DNA of 64,000 nucleotides from Sporolactobacillus sp. CQH2019 (GCF_028765345.1 NZ_JARAJZ010000005.1:279641-343640); one strand, 5' to 3'. Positions 54,495 to 63,829 are shown, numbered from the stretch's first letter. Notes: generated by a model from the letters alone, not told the origin. Made by a program: numbers and translations.

Positions 54495-54848
54495 ATGTCG
54501 TCTAACGAATATTACGAAAAATGCCGCGCTTTTATTAACCAGCCCGTTGAAATTAAATGCGATGACGGCACCGTCCACTACGGCATCATCGATTCCGTCG
54601 ATCAGGAGAAGGTGTACCTGAAGCCGTTTGACACATCTGTTCCCGAGTCGGAGAGCCGCAATCCCGGAGTCTTTTTCTTTGGCCTTCCCTTTTTAGGAGG
54701 CTTTGCGGGAGGGCTGCTCGGTGTTGGCCTCGGCTCGGTCATCGGCGTCAGGCCTTACCCTTACGGCGGCCCGGTCTCTCCGTACGGACCGGGGCCTTAT
54801 TACGGACCTTATGGCGGATACTATGGACCGGGACCTTACTATTACTAA
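54495..54848 (+). CDS. Small Gly/Pro/Tyr-rich protein with the same Cys-containing domain as the 49.1-kb gene
   Basis: 117 residues from the second ATG (54495), 9 nt after GGAGG; the ATG at 54489 is too close. Residues about 5-45 read YYEKCRAFINQPVEIKC and DDGTVHYGIIDSVDQEKVYL, then KPFD, paralogous to the protein at 49052-49297. A hydrophobic Gly-rich segment (FFFGLPFLGGFAGGLLGVGL) follows, then a tail of YGGP/YGPGPYYGP repeats ending PYYY. Such Tyr/Gly/Pro tails occur in spore coat and crust proteins, so a spore-surface role is possible, particularly as Tyr-rich coat proteins are cross-linked. This is inference only. Confidence 0.65.
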   Translation: MSSNEYYEKCRAFINQPVEIKCDDGTVHYGIIDSVDQEKVYLKPFDTSVPESESRNPGVFFFGLPFLGGFAGGLLGVGLGSVIGVRPYPYGGPVSPYGPGPYYGPYGGYYGPGPYYY

Positions 54849-54969
54849 TCAACGGGATGGAAGGGAATCGGGTCCCGTGCCGGTCGACCAACACAGGAAT
54901 GCCTGTGAATGCTCCTTCGTTTTCTAAGCCCCGGCCAGAAAAAGTCAAAAAAAAAGAGAAACTTTCCGC

Positions 54970-55010
54970 GAGGCCGCTGAAAAGCATGTGTTTTTCAGCG
55001 GCCTCCTTTT
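54970..55010. terminator. Bidirectional terminator between the small protein gene and gapN
   Basis: GAGGCCGCTGAAAA pairs perfectly with TTTTCAGCGGCCTC around an 8-nt loop, followed by CTTTT on plus. It lies 120 nt after the small protein stop codon and 18 nt beyond the end of gapN. Confidence 0.88.
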
Positions 55011-55027
55011 CGTTCCTCTCTTTATGA

Positions 55028-56479
55028 TTATTTCAAATTCAAAACGGTCACTTTCTGGCGGGACATCGAGAGCAGACTGTTGTGTATTCCCTGAACGCCC
55101 ATTCCGGACGCTTTGACGCCGAGAAACGGGAAATGATCCGGCCCGCGCTCCGTACGTCCGTTAATCTGCACCGTACCGGCCTCAACCTGTCTGGCAACGG
55201 CAAGTGCCCGGTCAATATCCTGAGTAAAGATGCTGGCCTGCAGGCCAAATTCCGACTGGTTGGCTATTTCAACGGCTTCCCGATCCGATTTTACCCGGAT
55301 AACAGGAAGGACGGGTCCGAACGGTTCAATCCAGGCAACATCCATATCTTTCGTCACATTGTCAAGCAGTGTCGGATAAATAAGATTATCCCTGCGCCGG
55401 TTGCCGGCAATGAGCGTCGCATTTCGGGCAAGTGCATCGTCGATCAGCCTCTGGACGAAGTCTGCCGATGGATCGTCGATCAGCGGCACAATCGTGCTGT
55501 CCTCTTCCGGGGATCCGACGGACAAGTTTTCAACCTCGTTTTTAAGCCTTGCAACCAGTCTGTCTGCAATCTTTTCATTGACGATCACACGCTTGATTGC
55601 CGTGCAGCGCTGACCGGAATAAGAGAACGCCCCGTTTATGATGCTCTTGACCGTAACATCCAGATCGGCGTCTTCACAGACAAGCGCCGGATCTTTTCCG
55701 CCAAGTTCAAGGACGAGCGGAATCATCGTCGATTGTTTTGACAAGCGGCGGCCGGTATTCGTCCCGCCGGTAAAACTGATCATGTTGATTCCCTTGTGCT
55801 CAACCAGATAGTCGCCGATCACCGAGCCGCGTCCGGTCGTCAGACTGAGCACCCCTTTGGGAAGGCCGGCCTTATCCAGCGCCTCAATCATCTTAATCCC
55901 GCTGATCGACCCTTGAGTCGCCGGTTTAAAAATGACTCCGTTTCCTGCCATCAGCGCCGGAGCAATCTTGGAAGCGGCTAGATTAACCGGATAATTAAAC
56001 GGCGAAATCGCCAGCACGACACCTAGCGGCTCTCTCTCAACAATGCCCAGTTTTTTCTGCGATCCCCCCGGGAAGCCGTCGCCCCTCAGGCTTTCACCGT
56101 GCATGTGCAGCGCCTCCTGGACAGTGTATCTGATCAGATCGGCGGTCCTCACCACTTCTTTCCTTGAATCGCGATCGCCCTTGCCGACTTCGTGCATCAC
56201 CGTTCCGGCGATTTCTTTTTCATTTTTAATAAGTTCATCGGCCCAGCGATCCAGAACGGCACCGCGTTCGTTCAATGACAGCGCCGCCCATTTTTTCTGG
56301 GCCTGATGGGCTGCACGAATAGCCGCATCCACTTCTTCCTGTGTCACCGCCTGGACAAAACCAATCGTTTCACGAAGATAAGGAGACTTTATGGCGATCG
56401 TCTGACCGGAAGAACTCTCTTCCCATTTTCCGCCTAAATAAGCCTTGTAGGTGGTCAACTCTGAAACATTTGAAGCCAT
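55028..56479 (-). CDS. gapN: NADP-dependent non-phosphorylating glyceraldehyde-3-phosphate dehydrogenase
   Basis: 483 residues; GGAG and AAAGGG lie upstream of the ATG. Aldehyde dehydrogenase fold with ISPFNYPVN (Asn), KPATQGSISG, FTGGTNTG, LELGGKD (general base Glu) and SGQRCTAIKR (nucleophile Cys). The segments GRGS-IGDYLVEH, GAFSYSGQRCTA and RTERGPDHFPFLG are shared with streptococcal GapN. Oxidises glyceraldehyde-3-phosphate directly to 3-phosphoglycerate and makes NADPH, bypassing ATP formation. This supports a fermentative, lactic-acid-type metabolism. A Rex/Fnr-like palindrome lies 250 nt upstream. Confidence 0.92.
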   Translation of the reverse strand: MASNVSELTTYKAYLGGKWEESSSGQTIAIKSPYLRETIGFVQAVTQEEVDAAIRAAHQAQKKWAALSLNERGAVLDRWADELIKNEKEIAGTVMHEVGKGDRDSRKEVVRTADLIRYTVQEALHMHGESLRGDGFPGGSQKKLGIVEREPLGVVLAISPFNYPVNLAASKIAPALMAGNGVIFKPATQGSISGIKMIEALDKAGLPKGVLSLTTGRGSVIGDYLVEHKGINMISFTGGTNTGRRLSKQSTMIPLVLELGGKDPALVCEDADLDVTVKSIINGAFSYSGQRCTAIKRVIVNEKIADRLVARLKNEVENLSVGSPEEDSTIVPLIDDPSADFVQRLIDDALARNATLIAGNRRRDNLIYPTLLDNVTKDMDVAWIEPFGPVLPVIRVKSDREAVEIANQSEFGLQASIFTQDIDRALAVARQVEAGTVQINGRTERGPDHFPFLGVKASGMGVQGIHNSLLSMSRQKVTVLNLK

Positions 56480-57110
56480 ACCCTTTCATTTCTCCTTTAT
56501 TTGCCAATTCGAATCTGCGCATTGACAATTATTTTCTCTTCATTTAAAAATTTTAGAAAAATAGTTCAATATCATCATACGCATTATTACATGAAAATTT
56601 ATTTTTATCCACCGTTATGCTTTGATGGAAATAGATAAACATTAACAAAAAAATTTAATTCGAATAAATCTTACCCTTTTAGCATCCTGGTTTAAAGCAA
56701 ATTCACAGTATTGTAAAGAAATATAATTTCATTGTGATTCAAATCACAATACATAATTTATTTTATAATAATGTTCCGAATATTCATTTAATAAAACGGC
56801 AGCTAGTCCGTCCAAGAAGAATAATATTCCCGACGCGGCTACCCCAAAAGGATCTGCCCAACCGAACAGTGCTCCCCCTGAAGATTTTCTTCCCGCCGGT
56901 CCTTCTGCAGCCGGCCGGGAGTGAACGAATGACGGCCAATCATCATCCGTGCGAAAATGCCCTGTAACCGTCTCCGGTCAACCTATTCAGCCGATCGAAA
57001 CAATGATTGATCCGCTCCCGGCCTATGTATCTTCCTCTTTGCGGAATCCGGCTTTATCACGCTTCGCCCGCTGCCGCCTCATCTCTGTACTGGCAGGCGG
57101 CAGTGCCGGC
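56480..57110. other. Long AT-rich gapN upstream region
   Basis: About 630 bases. From 56520 to 56780 it is very AT-rich, the probable promoter zone of gapN, and contains the Rex/Fnr-like palindrome. A plus-strand frame at 56949-57392 overlaps a better minus-strand gene and lacks a ribosome binding site. No gene recognised. Confidence 0.45.
56731..56750. promoter_or_regulatory. Rex/Fnr-like palindrome upstream of gapN
   Basis: ATTGTGATT and AATCACAAT form a 9-bp perfect inverted repeat around CA; the core TTGTGA-N6-TCACAA equals the Rex consensus and also contains TGTGA-N6-TCACA. A possible -35 TTGTGA inside it has TATATT 18 nt downstream on the minus strand, toward gapN. Confidence 0.65.
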
Positions 57111-57146
57111 GAAAAAGTAAAGGGGCTCATGGATCAGAGCTCCTTT
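57111..57146 (-). terminator. Terminator of the small membrane protein gene
   Basis: On the minus strand AAAGGaGCTC pairs with GAGCcCCTTT (one mismatch) around an 8-nt loop and is followed by ACTTTTTC. It begins right at the stop codon. Confidence 0.65.
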
Positions 57147-57365
57147 TTAAAGTTCGGTTTCCTGTTCAATTTGTGTCAAATTAACAAACGGAGCCGCGAA
57201 GATGGCCAGGATAGCGACCGGCAGCCAGGCGATGATCAGAAAGAAAAAAGCGGCAACGTGCCTTTTTTTCCACATTTGCCAAAACGGCAGCACACCCAGC
57301 ATCCATCCCGTTATCAATCCGATTATTCCATAACAGAGGAGAAGCTGCAGAGCGTATATTATCAT
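57147..57365 (-). CDS. Small two-helix membrane protein
   Basis: 72 residues; the ATG has GGAG 9 nt upstream. Two hydrophobic helices, about 4-28 (ALQLLLCYGIIGLITGWMLG) and 38-60 (VAAFFFLIIAWLPVAILAIF), separated by the basic loop WQMWKKRHV, with an acidic end. It lies 112 nt downstream of folA on the same strand and has its own terminator, so it may end the thyA-folA transcript. I do not recognise it. Confidence 0.55.
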   Translation of the reverse strand: MIIYALQLLLCYGIIGLITGWMLGVLPFWQMWKKRHVAAFFFLIIAWLPVAILAIFAAPFVNLTQIEQETEL

Positions 57366-57477
57366 TCATATCAACTCCGTCACCCTTTTTAACAGTTTAT
57401 GCAGCGGCCGTAAAGGGGTGAAACAGAGAAGACAAAACGCCGGCTTTGCGAACCGTCAAAAACCTGTAATGGCACGT

Positions 57478-57963
57478 TCACGCCCGTTCATAGACAAAAA
57501 AAGTGTGCGGGAAAACATTCTTTCGATCAAGCGTCCCTTGTATTTCAGAGACAGGCCGCCACTTTTCTTCATCAAAAGCTGTGAAATAGGTATCTCCTTC
57601 AAATTCAGCATCAATACAAGTGATATACAGGCGGTCGGCATAAGCGATGAATGTCTCAAAAATCTGGGCGCCGCCGATAACAAAACATTCTTTGCCAAAA
57701 GAAATCCCGCTCTTCAGGAAATCTTCTGCAGAATGGAAGACAGCAACATTTTCATATCGAAACTCCGAATCACGCGTCAGTACTATATTCTTTCTTCCCG
57801 GAAGCGGTTTCCCGATCGACTCGAACGTTTTCCTGCCCATAATGACCGGATGGCCGGTCGTTATTTTTTTAAAATAGCGGAGATCGGCCGGCAGATGCCA
57901 CGGCAAATCATTGCCGCGGCCGATCAGCCGGTTTCGGTCCATCGCCACAAGAAATGAAATCAT
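57478..57963 (-). CDS. folA: Dihydrofolate reductase
   Basis: 161 residues. Starts [27 protein letters not shown], with the substrate-binding Asp in the LP-x-D/E region, [20 protein letters not shown] (NADPH site) and [12 protein letters not shown] later. Reduces dihydrofolate, which ThyA produces in the preceding step. The start overlaps the thyA stop by 4 nt, so translation is coupled. Also named dfrA in Bacillus. Confidence 0.95.
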   Translation of the reverse strand: MISFLVAMDRNRLIGRGNDLPWHLPADLRYFKKITTGHPVIMGRKTFESIGKPLPGRKNIVLTRDSEFRYENVAVFHSAEDFLKSGISFGKECFVIGGAQIFETFIAYADRLYITCIDAEFEGDTYFTAFDEEKWRPVSEIQGTLDRKNVFPHTFFVYERA

Positions 57964-58754
57964 ACGGACACCTCACCTTTGATGTGCGGATAAGGATGAT
58001 AGCCCTCGATGCTGAAATCGTCATAATCAAAGTCGAAAACAGACGGCACGTCGCGCAAAATTTTCAGCTCCGGCAGCGGGCGGGGCGTCCGCGATAATTG
58101 TTCTTTGACCTGACTAATGTGATTCAGGTAAATATGAGCATCGCCCAGTGTATGTATAAACTCTCCCGGTTCCAGCCCGGTTACATGAGCGATCATTTCC
58201 GTCAGCAGTGCATAGGAAGCAATATTAAACGGCACCCCGAGAAAAATATCGGCGCTGCGCTGATAAAGCTGGCAGCTCAGCCTGCCGTCGTTGACATAAA
58301 ACTGAAACAGGCAGTGGCACGGAGGCAGCGCCATGTCCGGAATATCCGCCGGATTCCATGCAGTAACAACCAGGCGGCGGGAGTCCGGGTGGTGTATAAT
58401 CTGGTCTATCACATTTGAAATCTGATCAACGGTTCCGCCGTTTTTGCCGGGCCATGAGCGCCACTGGCGGCCGTAGACCGGACCGAGATTCCCGTTCTCA
58501 TCCGCCCATTCGTTCCAGATACGGACGCCGTGATCCTGAAGATATTTTACATTGGTATCGCCCTTCAGGAACCAAAGCAGTTCATAAATAATTGATTTAT
58601 AGTGCAGTTTCTTTGTCGTCAGCAGCGGAAAACCCTTTTGAAGATCGAAGCGCATCTGATAGCCGAAGAGGCTGATCGTTCCGGTCCCGGTCCGGTCCGA
58701 TTTCCGGTGGCCTTCTTCCAGAACCTTTCGGCACAAATCCAAATACTGTTTCAT
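57960..58754 (-). CDS. thyA: Thymidylate synthase
   Basis: 264 residues. Methylates dUMP to dTMP using methylenetetrahydrofolate. Active-site Cys in [12 protein letters not shown], phosphate-binding [10 protein letters not shown] and [20 protein letters not shown], and the C-terminal closing segment ending KGEVSV. The length fits the ordinary ThyA form (Bacillus thyB type), not the phage-like thyA. Leads the thyA-folA pair. Confidence 0.96.
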   Translation of the reverse strand: MKQYLDLCRKVLEEGHRKSDRTGTGTISLFGYQMRFDLQKGFPLLTTKKLHYKSIIYELLWFLKGDTNVKYLQDHGVRIWNEWADENGNLGPVYGRQWRSWPGKNGGTVDQISNVIDQIIHHPDSRRLVVTAWNPADIPDMALPPCHCLFQFYVNDGRLSCQLYQRSADIFLGVPFNIASYALLTEMIAHVTGLEPGEFIHTLGDAHIYLNHISQVKEQLSRTPRPLPELKILRDVPSVFDFDYDDFSIEGYHPYPHIKGEVSV

Positions 58755-58905
58755 GATTCCATCACCCCTCGTGTCTCTCTGCTCTCTATAGTATCATAAT
58801 CCGACCGGGCCCGACATATCTGCCGGAACCGCGTTAACAAAATCATAATCATCCGCAGCCATGCATAGTCATGTTACAAGCACCGCTAAATGGGAGGAGA
58901 AAGCT

Positions 58906-59889
58906 ATGAATGCCGACACGCAGCAGGGCAATCCTCTGAATCGTCTGCGCCGCGAGCATCCCGGCGCCTTGCAGGAAGAATGGACACAGCTCTGTCAGAC
59001 AGACATGAAAAGCGCACTTAAGCTGATTAACGATCCGAAGCTTGAATTTCCGGCTTTGTTTACCCTGAGAGAACATTTAGAGAAGCGCGGAGAGGGTCTG
59101 AGTGCACGCAATCGCATTGTCCTCGCCCACATCCGCAATGTACTTCAGGGTGCCGATCTTGGGATTGACCTGAATGCCCCCTTCCCGGATCAACATGATC
59201 TTGTCGTCGGATCGCTCCTCTGGGTTCTTCGCACCGGATGGAAGAATATCCTTTCTACCGATTATACCCAGGTGATCGATCAGACGGCGATTCATATTCT
59301 GCACACGTACCATCATGATTGGATAAAAGAAATGATCGATCTGATTTTCTACCGTTATAAAAATAAAAGCCAGCGCCATTATTTAATCAGCGCCTTGCTG
59401 GAAACCGCAAACCCTGTTTGTCTCGTTTATCTTGCCAATTATCTTCTCTCGGAGCAGACTGTGGAAAGCGATTACGCCCGGCGCATGCTCTCTTTCATTC
59501 CGGAAGTGCGTCACGCACTGGATTGCCGGGCCGCTTTTTTTGTCTTTGAAGCCTGGTACGAAGAAAACGGGCACTATCTGGTGTATACGGGAGAGACGAA
59601 CGACGCCGCCCCCGGCGCCAGGCCTTACCGGATCCATTACAGTGCTAAGTATCTTGGAAAAGCGGTCATTCCCCGGACCGGAGAGCCTATGCAGACACTT
59701 TTGCCGGAAGAAAAAAGAAATTACCTGGCTTTTTTAAAATTGCCCCGCAAAACACAAATCGCCCTTTCCCGCTTTTCCGGCCAACTGCGGAAGCAGCAGC
59801 CGGGAAATTGGCGATTCTGGATCGCACAGCCTCTGAATCAGCAGATCGGCACTCTCAAGGAACGCCGTTACGGGGAGGAAGGCGCATGA
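58906..59889 (+). CDS. Protein of unknown function translationally coupled to Tgl
   Basis: 327 residues from the ATG at 58906 with GGGAGGAG 6 nt upstream. Mostly helical, rich in Leu, Arg and His. Several segments look like weak HEAT-type helical pairs (ALFTLREHLEKR; YLISALLETANPVCLVYLAN; YARRMLSFIPEVRHALDCRA), and a more basic C-terminal part contains RKTQIALSRFSGQLRKQQPG. No signal peptide or membrane helix. Its stop overlaps the tgl start (ATGA), so the two proteins are made together. A role in coat assembly or in handling Tgl is inferred from coupling only. Confidence 0.65.
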   Translation: MNADTQQGNPLNRLRREHPGALQEEWTQLCQTDMKSALKLINDPKLEFPALFTLREHLEKRGEGLSARNRIVLAHIRNVLQGADLGIDLNAPFPDQHDLVVGSLLWVLRTGWKNILSTDYTQVIDQTAIHILHTYHHDWIKEMIDLIFYRYKNKSQRHYLISALLETANPVCLVYLANYLLSEQTVESDYARRMLSFIPEVRHALDCRAAFFVFEAWYEENGHYLVYTGETNDAAPGARPYRIHYSAKYLGKAVIPRTGEPMQTLLPEEKRNYLAFLKLPRKTQIALSRFSGQLRKQQPGNWRFWIAQPLNQQIGTLKERRYGEEGA

Positions 59890-60686
59890 TTATTGTGGAA
59901 GGTCAGACGCTTACGGCAGATGCAGCGGGGAGCTTCAGTGCGATCGGAGCAAATGCCTCGAAAATTTTTCAGGCCATGAGCGATTCATCAGAAATGTTTG
60001 TTTACCCATCCCGCCGCGAACTGACTTTTGAAATCAAATTCCGTTCTGAAACGATTGCCGCGGCGCGCGCGCTTCAGAACAGCCGGGCAGCATTCGCAAC
60101 CTTTTACTACTCGGCATGCAATGAGCTTTTCTGGTCTCTGACCGGTGAAGGAGGTTTCGAACTGAGACCCGGACGGCAGCCTTCGGAAGCTATACGCGAC
60201 ATTTTTAGAAACGGAGACGCCTACGCCTTTGAATGCGCGACTGCCATGATGATTGTCTTTTATAAAGCGCTGATTGAGACTGTACGGGAAGAGCGCTTCA
60301 ATGCCGTCTTTCAGCATCTCTATCTTTGGGATTGGCAGAATCATCCTTTTTTCCCTTTGAGAAACATAAATCACGTCGGATCCGGAATTCCCGGAGACAT
60401 TCGTTACTTTAAAAATCCCGAGGTCAATCCCCAGACACCGCAGTGGCAGGGCGAGAATGCGGTCGATCTGTCGAACCATCTCTACTTCGGCCACGGCATC
60501 GGCATTCTTCCCGCCGAACAGATCATTGCGGAACTGAACAAATATCGAAGAAGAGGCGCCGAGATTTCCGCCTTTCTGATGCCCGGCGCCACCCGTCCGG
60601 ATTATCTGGCACTTTCAGAGCTTGACGCCGGAGGGCAGACAGATGTCATAAGAATCGCGGCAGGGACATCGACTTATACTTTTTAG
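59886..60686 (+). CDS. tgl: Protein-glutamine gamma-glutamyltransferase (spore coat transglutaminase)
   Basis: 266 residues. Cross-links coat proteins through epsilon-(gamma-glutamyl)lysine bonds late in sporulation. Starts MIIVEGQ like Bacillus Tgl. The nucleophile is Cys117 in AYAFECATAMMIVFYKAL, preceded by SEAIRDIFRNG. The downstream WQGENAVDL and YFGHGIGILP supply the acidic and His residues of the active site. About 20 residues longer than Bacillus Tgl at the C-terminus (DAGGQTDVIRIAAGTSTYTF). It overlaps the upstream unknown gene by 4 nt. Confidence 0.93.
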   Translation: MIIVEGQTLTADAAGSFSAIGANASKIFQAMSDSSEMFVYPSRRELTFEIKFRSETIAAARALQNSRAAFATFYYSACNELFWSLTGEGGFELRPGRQPSEAIRDIFRNGDAYAFECATAMMIVFYKALIETVREERFNAVFQHLYLWDWQNHPFFPLRNINHVGSGIPGDIRYFKNPEVNPQTPQWQGENAVDLSNHLYFGHGIGILPAEQIIAELNKYRRRGAEISAFLMPGATRPDYLALSELDAGGQTDVIRIAAGTSTYTF

Positions 60687-60843
60687 AGAGTTTTCAAACA
60701 TTGCTTTCAACGAAAGTTTGTTCAAGAACGCTTTCATAAATAGCATTTTACGATAAAGATCAGACGTTTTGAAAGAAATTGTTCCTAAATAAATGCGTCT
60801 TTAACAGATTAAACAGATTGGTGTTCAGTTTTTAATCATTTTT

Positions 60844-60871
60844 GCTTAAAGTCTTCAATAATACTTTAAGC
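60844..60871 (+). terminator. Weak terminator-like hairpin after tgl
   Basis: GCTTAAAGT pairs perfectly with ACTTTAAGC around a 10-nt loop, then ACAATCTTTT. It lies 158 nt after the tgl stop in an AT-rich gap (60687-60932) that otherwise shows no gene. Confidence 0.4.
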
Positions 60872-60932
60872 ACAATCTTTTACAATGTTTAAGTATAGTT
60901 TTCAGTATGCCCGAGGGCTGAATAAAGCGGGT

Positions 60933-61556
60933 TTATATGCGATTTTTTAATTCCTTATTCATCAGCTCCGCTATTTGTTTTGAATTTGGACTCCCTTCAT
61001 TTTGCAGTTTTTCAATGATATTAATATAATCCGTCTCACTTCGGTTCTGGCTTAATTTATAAGCGGCCTGAATCTCTTTTACTTTAATTTTAAATCCAAC
61101 GATTCCTTTCAGTTCACTTTCTAAGAGTTCAGGAGAAAGTTTATCCCATAGAACAGGATGTTCCCGATTTTGCTCATAATGTTCCATCATTTTTGTTAAT
61201 TCTTCGATTAATTCATTTTTCTCTAAAATGCTTGCTTTGCCATATACATGGACGGCCTGGTAATTCCATGTCGGAACTTCTTCATGCCCATACCATGAAG
61301 AAGAGATGTAAGCGTCCGGTCCCTGAAACATCACAAGCACATCATTACACGCTTCAAATGTTCTCCACTGAGGATTTCCATAAGCCATATGACCGCTAAT
61401 ATAGAAGTCATCGCCTTTTTTAGTGAACCCAAAGGGCATATGTGTCGCTATCGGCTTCCCCTGTTCCGTTGTGATAATCGTGCCAAAGGAGTTTTTTTGA
61501 ACAAAATTCCAGATTTCATCAACATTTGTGACCTTAAAACATTTTGGAATATACAT
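60933..61556 (-). CDS. paiB: PaiB family FMN-binding regulator
   Basis: 207 residues, the usual PaiB length. Split-barrel flavin-binding fold: IITTEQGKPIATHMPF near the N-terminus, YISGHMAYGNPQW, and WYGHEEVPTWNYQAVHVYG in the middle. In Bacillus subtilis paiAB affects sporulation, degradative enzymes and polyamine acetylation. It lies 22 nt after paiA; together with the MarR gene it forms a three-gene operon that is clearly more AT-rich than the DNA to its left. Confidence 0.92.
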   Translation of the reverse strand: MYIPKCFKVTNVDEIWNFVQKNSFGTIITTEQGKPIATHMPFGFTKKGDDFYISGHMAYGNPQWRTFEACNDVLVMFQGPDAYISSSWYGHEEVPTWNYQAVHVYGKASILEKNELIEELTKMMEHYEQNREHPVLWDKLSPELLESELKGIVGFKIKVKEIQAAYKLSQNRSETDYINIIEKLQNEGSPNSKQIAELMNKELKNRI

Positions 61557-61578
61557 TATAATCCGCCTCTCAAAAAAG

Positions 61579-62118
<540 letters not shown>

Positions 62119-62571
62119 TCAATAATTTCTTTTGTTCCCCTTCTTGACAAATTCCCAATCCTTTTCAACATTTTTTCTTACCCTCTGAAGAAGATTGGAA
62201 ATAGCTTCTGCTTCTTTTTCGGAAAATCCGGCCAATGCAACGAGATTAGAATAGTCATTTTCTCGTTTTATAAAAGGATAAATCTTTTGCCCCTTCTCTG
62301 TCGCAAAGAGTTTTTTTATCTTCTTGTTATGCTTATCGTCCTTCTTTTCAATAAAATCATTCAATTCAAGTTTTTTTACAGCATGAGCCGCTGTTGTCCG
62401 GTCCACTTTTATCATCCCTGCTAACTTTTCCTGAATGATCCCCGGGTTTTCACATATCCGCACAAGGTACAAATACTGCCCTTTTGTAAGATCATATTCT
62501 TTAAATTCTATATTGCTTATGGAATCTAACGCCCTGGCTATCATTCCGATTTCACGAAGAATTTCCTTCAT
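62119..62571 (-). CDS. MarR-family transcriptional regulator
   Basis: 150 residues; AAGGAG lies 7 nt before the ATG. Winged HTH with YLYLVRICENPGIIQEKLAG, the recognition part VDRTTAAHAVKKLELNDFIE and the wing KKDDKHNKKIKKLFATEKGQ. It leads the marR-paiA-paiB operon and probably represses it. The upstream region contains the imperfect inverted repeat TAGTT...AACTA (about 62595-62622), a possible operator. Confidence 0.9.
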   Translation of the reverse strand: MKEILREIGMIARALDSISNIEFKEYDLTKGQYLYLVRICENPGIIQEKLAGMIKVDRTTAAHAVKKLELNDFIEKKDDKHNKKIKKLFATEKGQKIYPFIKRENDYSNLVALAGFSEKEAEAISNLLQRVRKNVEKDWEFVKKGNKRNY

Positions 62572-62842
62572 AATGAACTCCTTAACATCATTTTAGTTGC
62601 AAATAAAGATTACTTTAACTATGATGTTTGCATTCGCGGCAAAAATTGATCCAGGTTATAGGGAGTCATCATTCATGATGACTTAATCCAAAAGGGGTAA
62701 AAGAACGATGAAATCGGAACAAGAAAAGTAAGGATAGTTGCTGCATATCATTATCTAAGCAAGATCCAATACCTTCATCGCATCATTCATAAAACAGACG
62801 ACCTGGTGCTGTTTGCCAAAAAGCGGCAAAACACGTAAGCAT
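62572..62842. other. Intergenic region, possible gene remnant
   Basis: Next to 62571 lies the marR promoter and possible operator. Between about 62711 and 62838 the plus strand has an open stretch reading KVRIVAAYHYLSKIQYLHRI and then IHKTDDLVLFAKKRQNT before a stop, without a start codon of its own. A short ATG peptide (MKSEQEK) in another frame precedes it. It could be the remnant of a gene; I do not recognise it. Confidence 0.3.
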
Positions 62843-62894
62843 AATAAAAATAGTCCGCCTCTAAACGGATCTCGTTATGATTCCGTTCAGAGAC
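62843..62894 (-). terminator. Terminator of the B3/B4-domain gene
   Basis: On the minus strand GTCTCTGAACGGA pairs with TCCGTTTAGAGGCGGAC-type sequence (a few bulges; complement of 62853-62894), followed by TATTTTTATT. It lies 27 nt after the stop codon. Confidence 0.75.
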
Positions 62895-62920
62895 TTATAC
62901 TCAGTGGAAGGCGCCGGTTC

Positions 62921-63640
62921 TCATCGCTTCGCCTCAATTGATACTTCTTTATTGTTAATATCAAGAATTGAAATGACGCATGTTCCCCCTAAATTATCCT
63001 GAACCGATGCCGCCAGGTCTTTTAAAGCATTTTCCAACGTATTCAATCTTCTTTCATCAACTAACTCAATACACAAAAAAGCATTCTCTGTCTTTTCCGT
63101 AAGCATCGTTCTCACGGATTCGCGCCAATTCCAGCACCTGCAAATGGCTCCGCCATCATCTTTGTATACGATCTCACCCTCATAGGGCGGTTCGTTTTTA
63201 TCCGTTCCTAATGTAACAAAGTTTTCATTTCCCGCTGCTTTAGTCAATCTGATATTACCCGCAAAGGTATCTATATCTTCACCGCCGCAAGGCAACGCAT
63301 ATCTCAAAGAAATAGAATTATATATATCGACCAATGGATTAATCGTTCCCAAATGTTTCCCTTTATACACTCGTTTTAATAGTGCCTCAACAGAGGATCT
63401 TGCACCTTTTTTGGTTTTAAACTTTCGAAATGCCTCTCTCCATACTTTAACTGCTTCAATACTGCTGAATTCTTCCGCATGCTCCAGATAGTGCAAGGCT
63501 TCCCTTTCCGAATTATAGATGATATCCTGATATTTATTTTTATCCTTTATAGAGTTATCAATGCCGTTGCAAATAACAGTACCAATTCTTGCATCCGGAA
63601 ATGTACTCCAGAATTGATCTTCGATAACAAACTTTTTCAT
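62921..63640 (-). CDS. B3/B4 tRNA-binding-domain protein
   Basis: 239 residues, resembling the free-standing B3/B4 domain of phenylalanyl-tRNA synthetase beta subunit: VWREAFRKFKTKKGARSSVEALLKR, then LVDIYNSISLRYALPCGGEDIDTF and AICRCWNWRESVRTMLTE. Such free-standing proteins may edit or bind mischarged aminoacyl-tRNA, but a function has not been assigned with confidence. AT-rich like the neighbouring pai operon. It is monocistronic, with its own terminator. Confidence 0.85.
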   Translation of the reverse strand: MKKFVIEDQFWSTFPDARIGTVICNGIDNSIKDKNKYQDIIYNSEREALHYLEHAEEFSSIEAVKVWREAFRKFKTKKGARSSVEALLKRVYKGKHLGTINPLVDIYNSISLRYALPCGGEDIDTFAGNIRLTKAAGNENFVTLGTDKNEPPYEGEIVYKDDGGAICRCWNWRESVRTMLTEKTENAFLCIELVDERRLNTLENALKDLAASVQDNLGGTCVISILDINNKEVSIEAKR

Positions 63641-63771
63641 TTAAAAATGCCTCCTCGACTTTAAAATTCGTTCAAGATACTATAGTGCCGGTCAGTAAAC
63701 TTTAAATTCTGCAGAATAACAATTCCCTTGCCGTTGCCGATTCCATGAAGAAATGTCTTCCATTATTTTTA

Positions 63772-63829
63772 TTGCAAATGCATCAAAAAGGCATATATTA
63801 AATATAGTTTAATTCCGTTGCATTTGCAA
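63772..63829. repeat. Spaced 11-bp inverted repeat upstream of the B3/B4-domain gene
   Basis: TTGCAAATGCA (63772-63782) and its exact complement TGCATTTGCAA (63819-63829) are separated by 36 bases. This may be a pair of operator half-sites or the stem of a long hairpin. The surrounding 63641-64000 is AT-rich and shows no gene. Confidence 0.5.

Noticed and set aside
56949-57392. 147-codon frame on plus upstream of gapN
   Set aside because: It overlaps a small minus-strand gene that has a good ribosome binding site and two membrane helices; the plus frame has neither.
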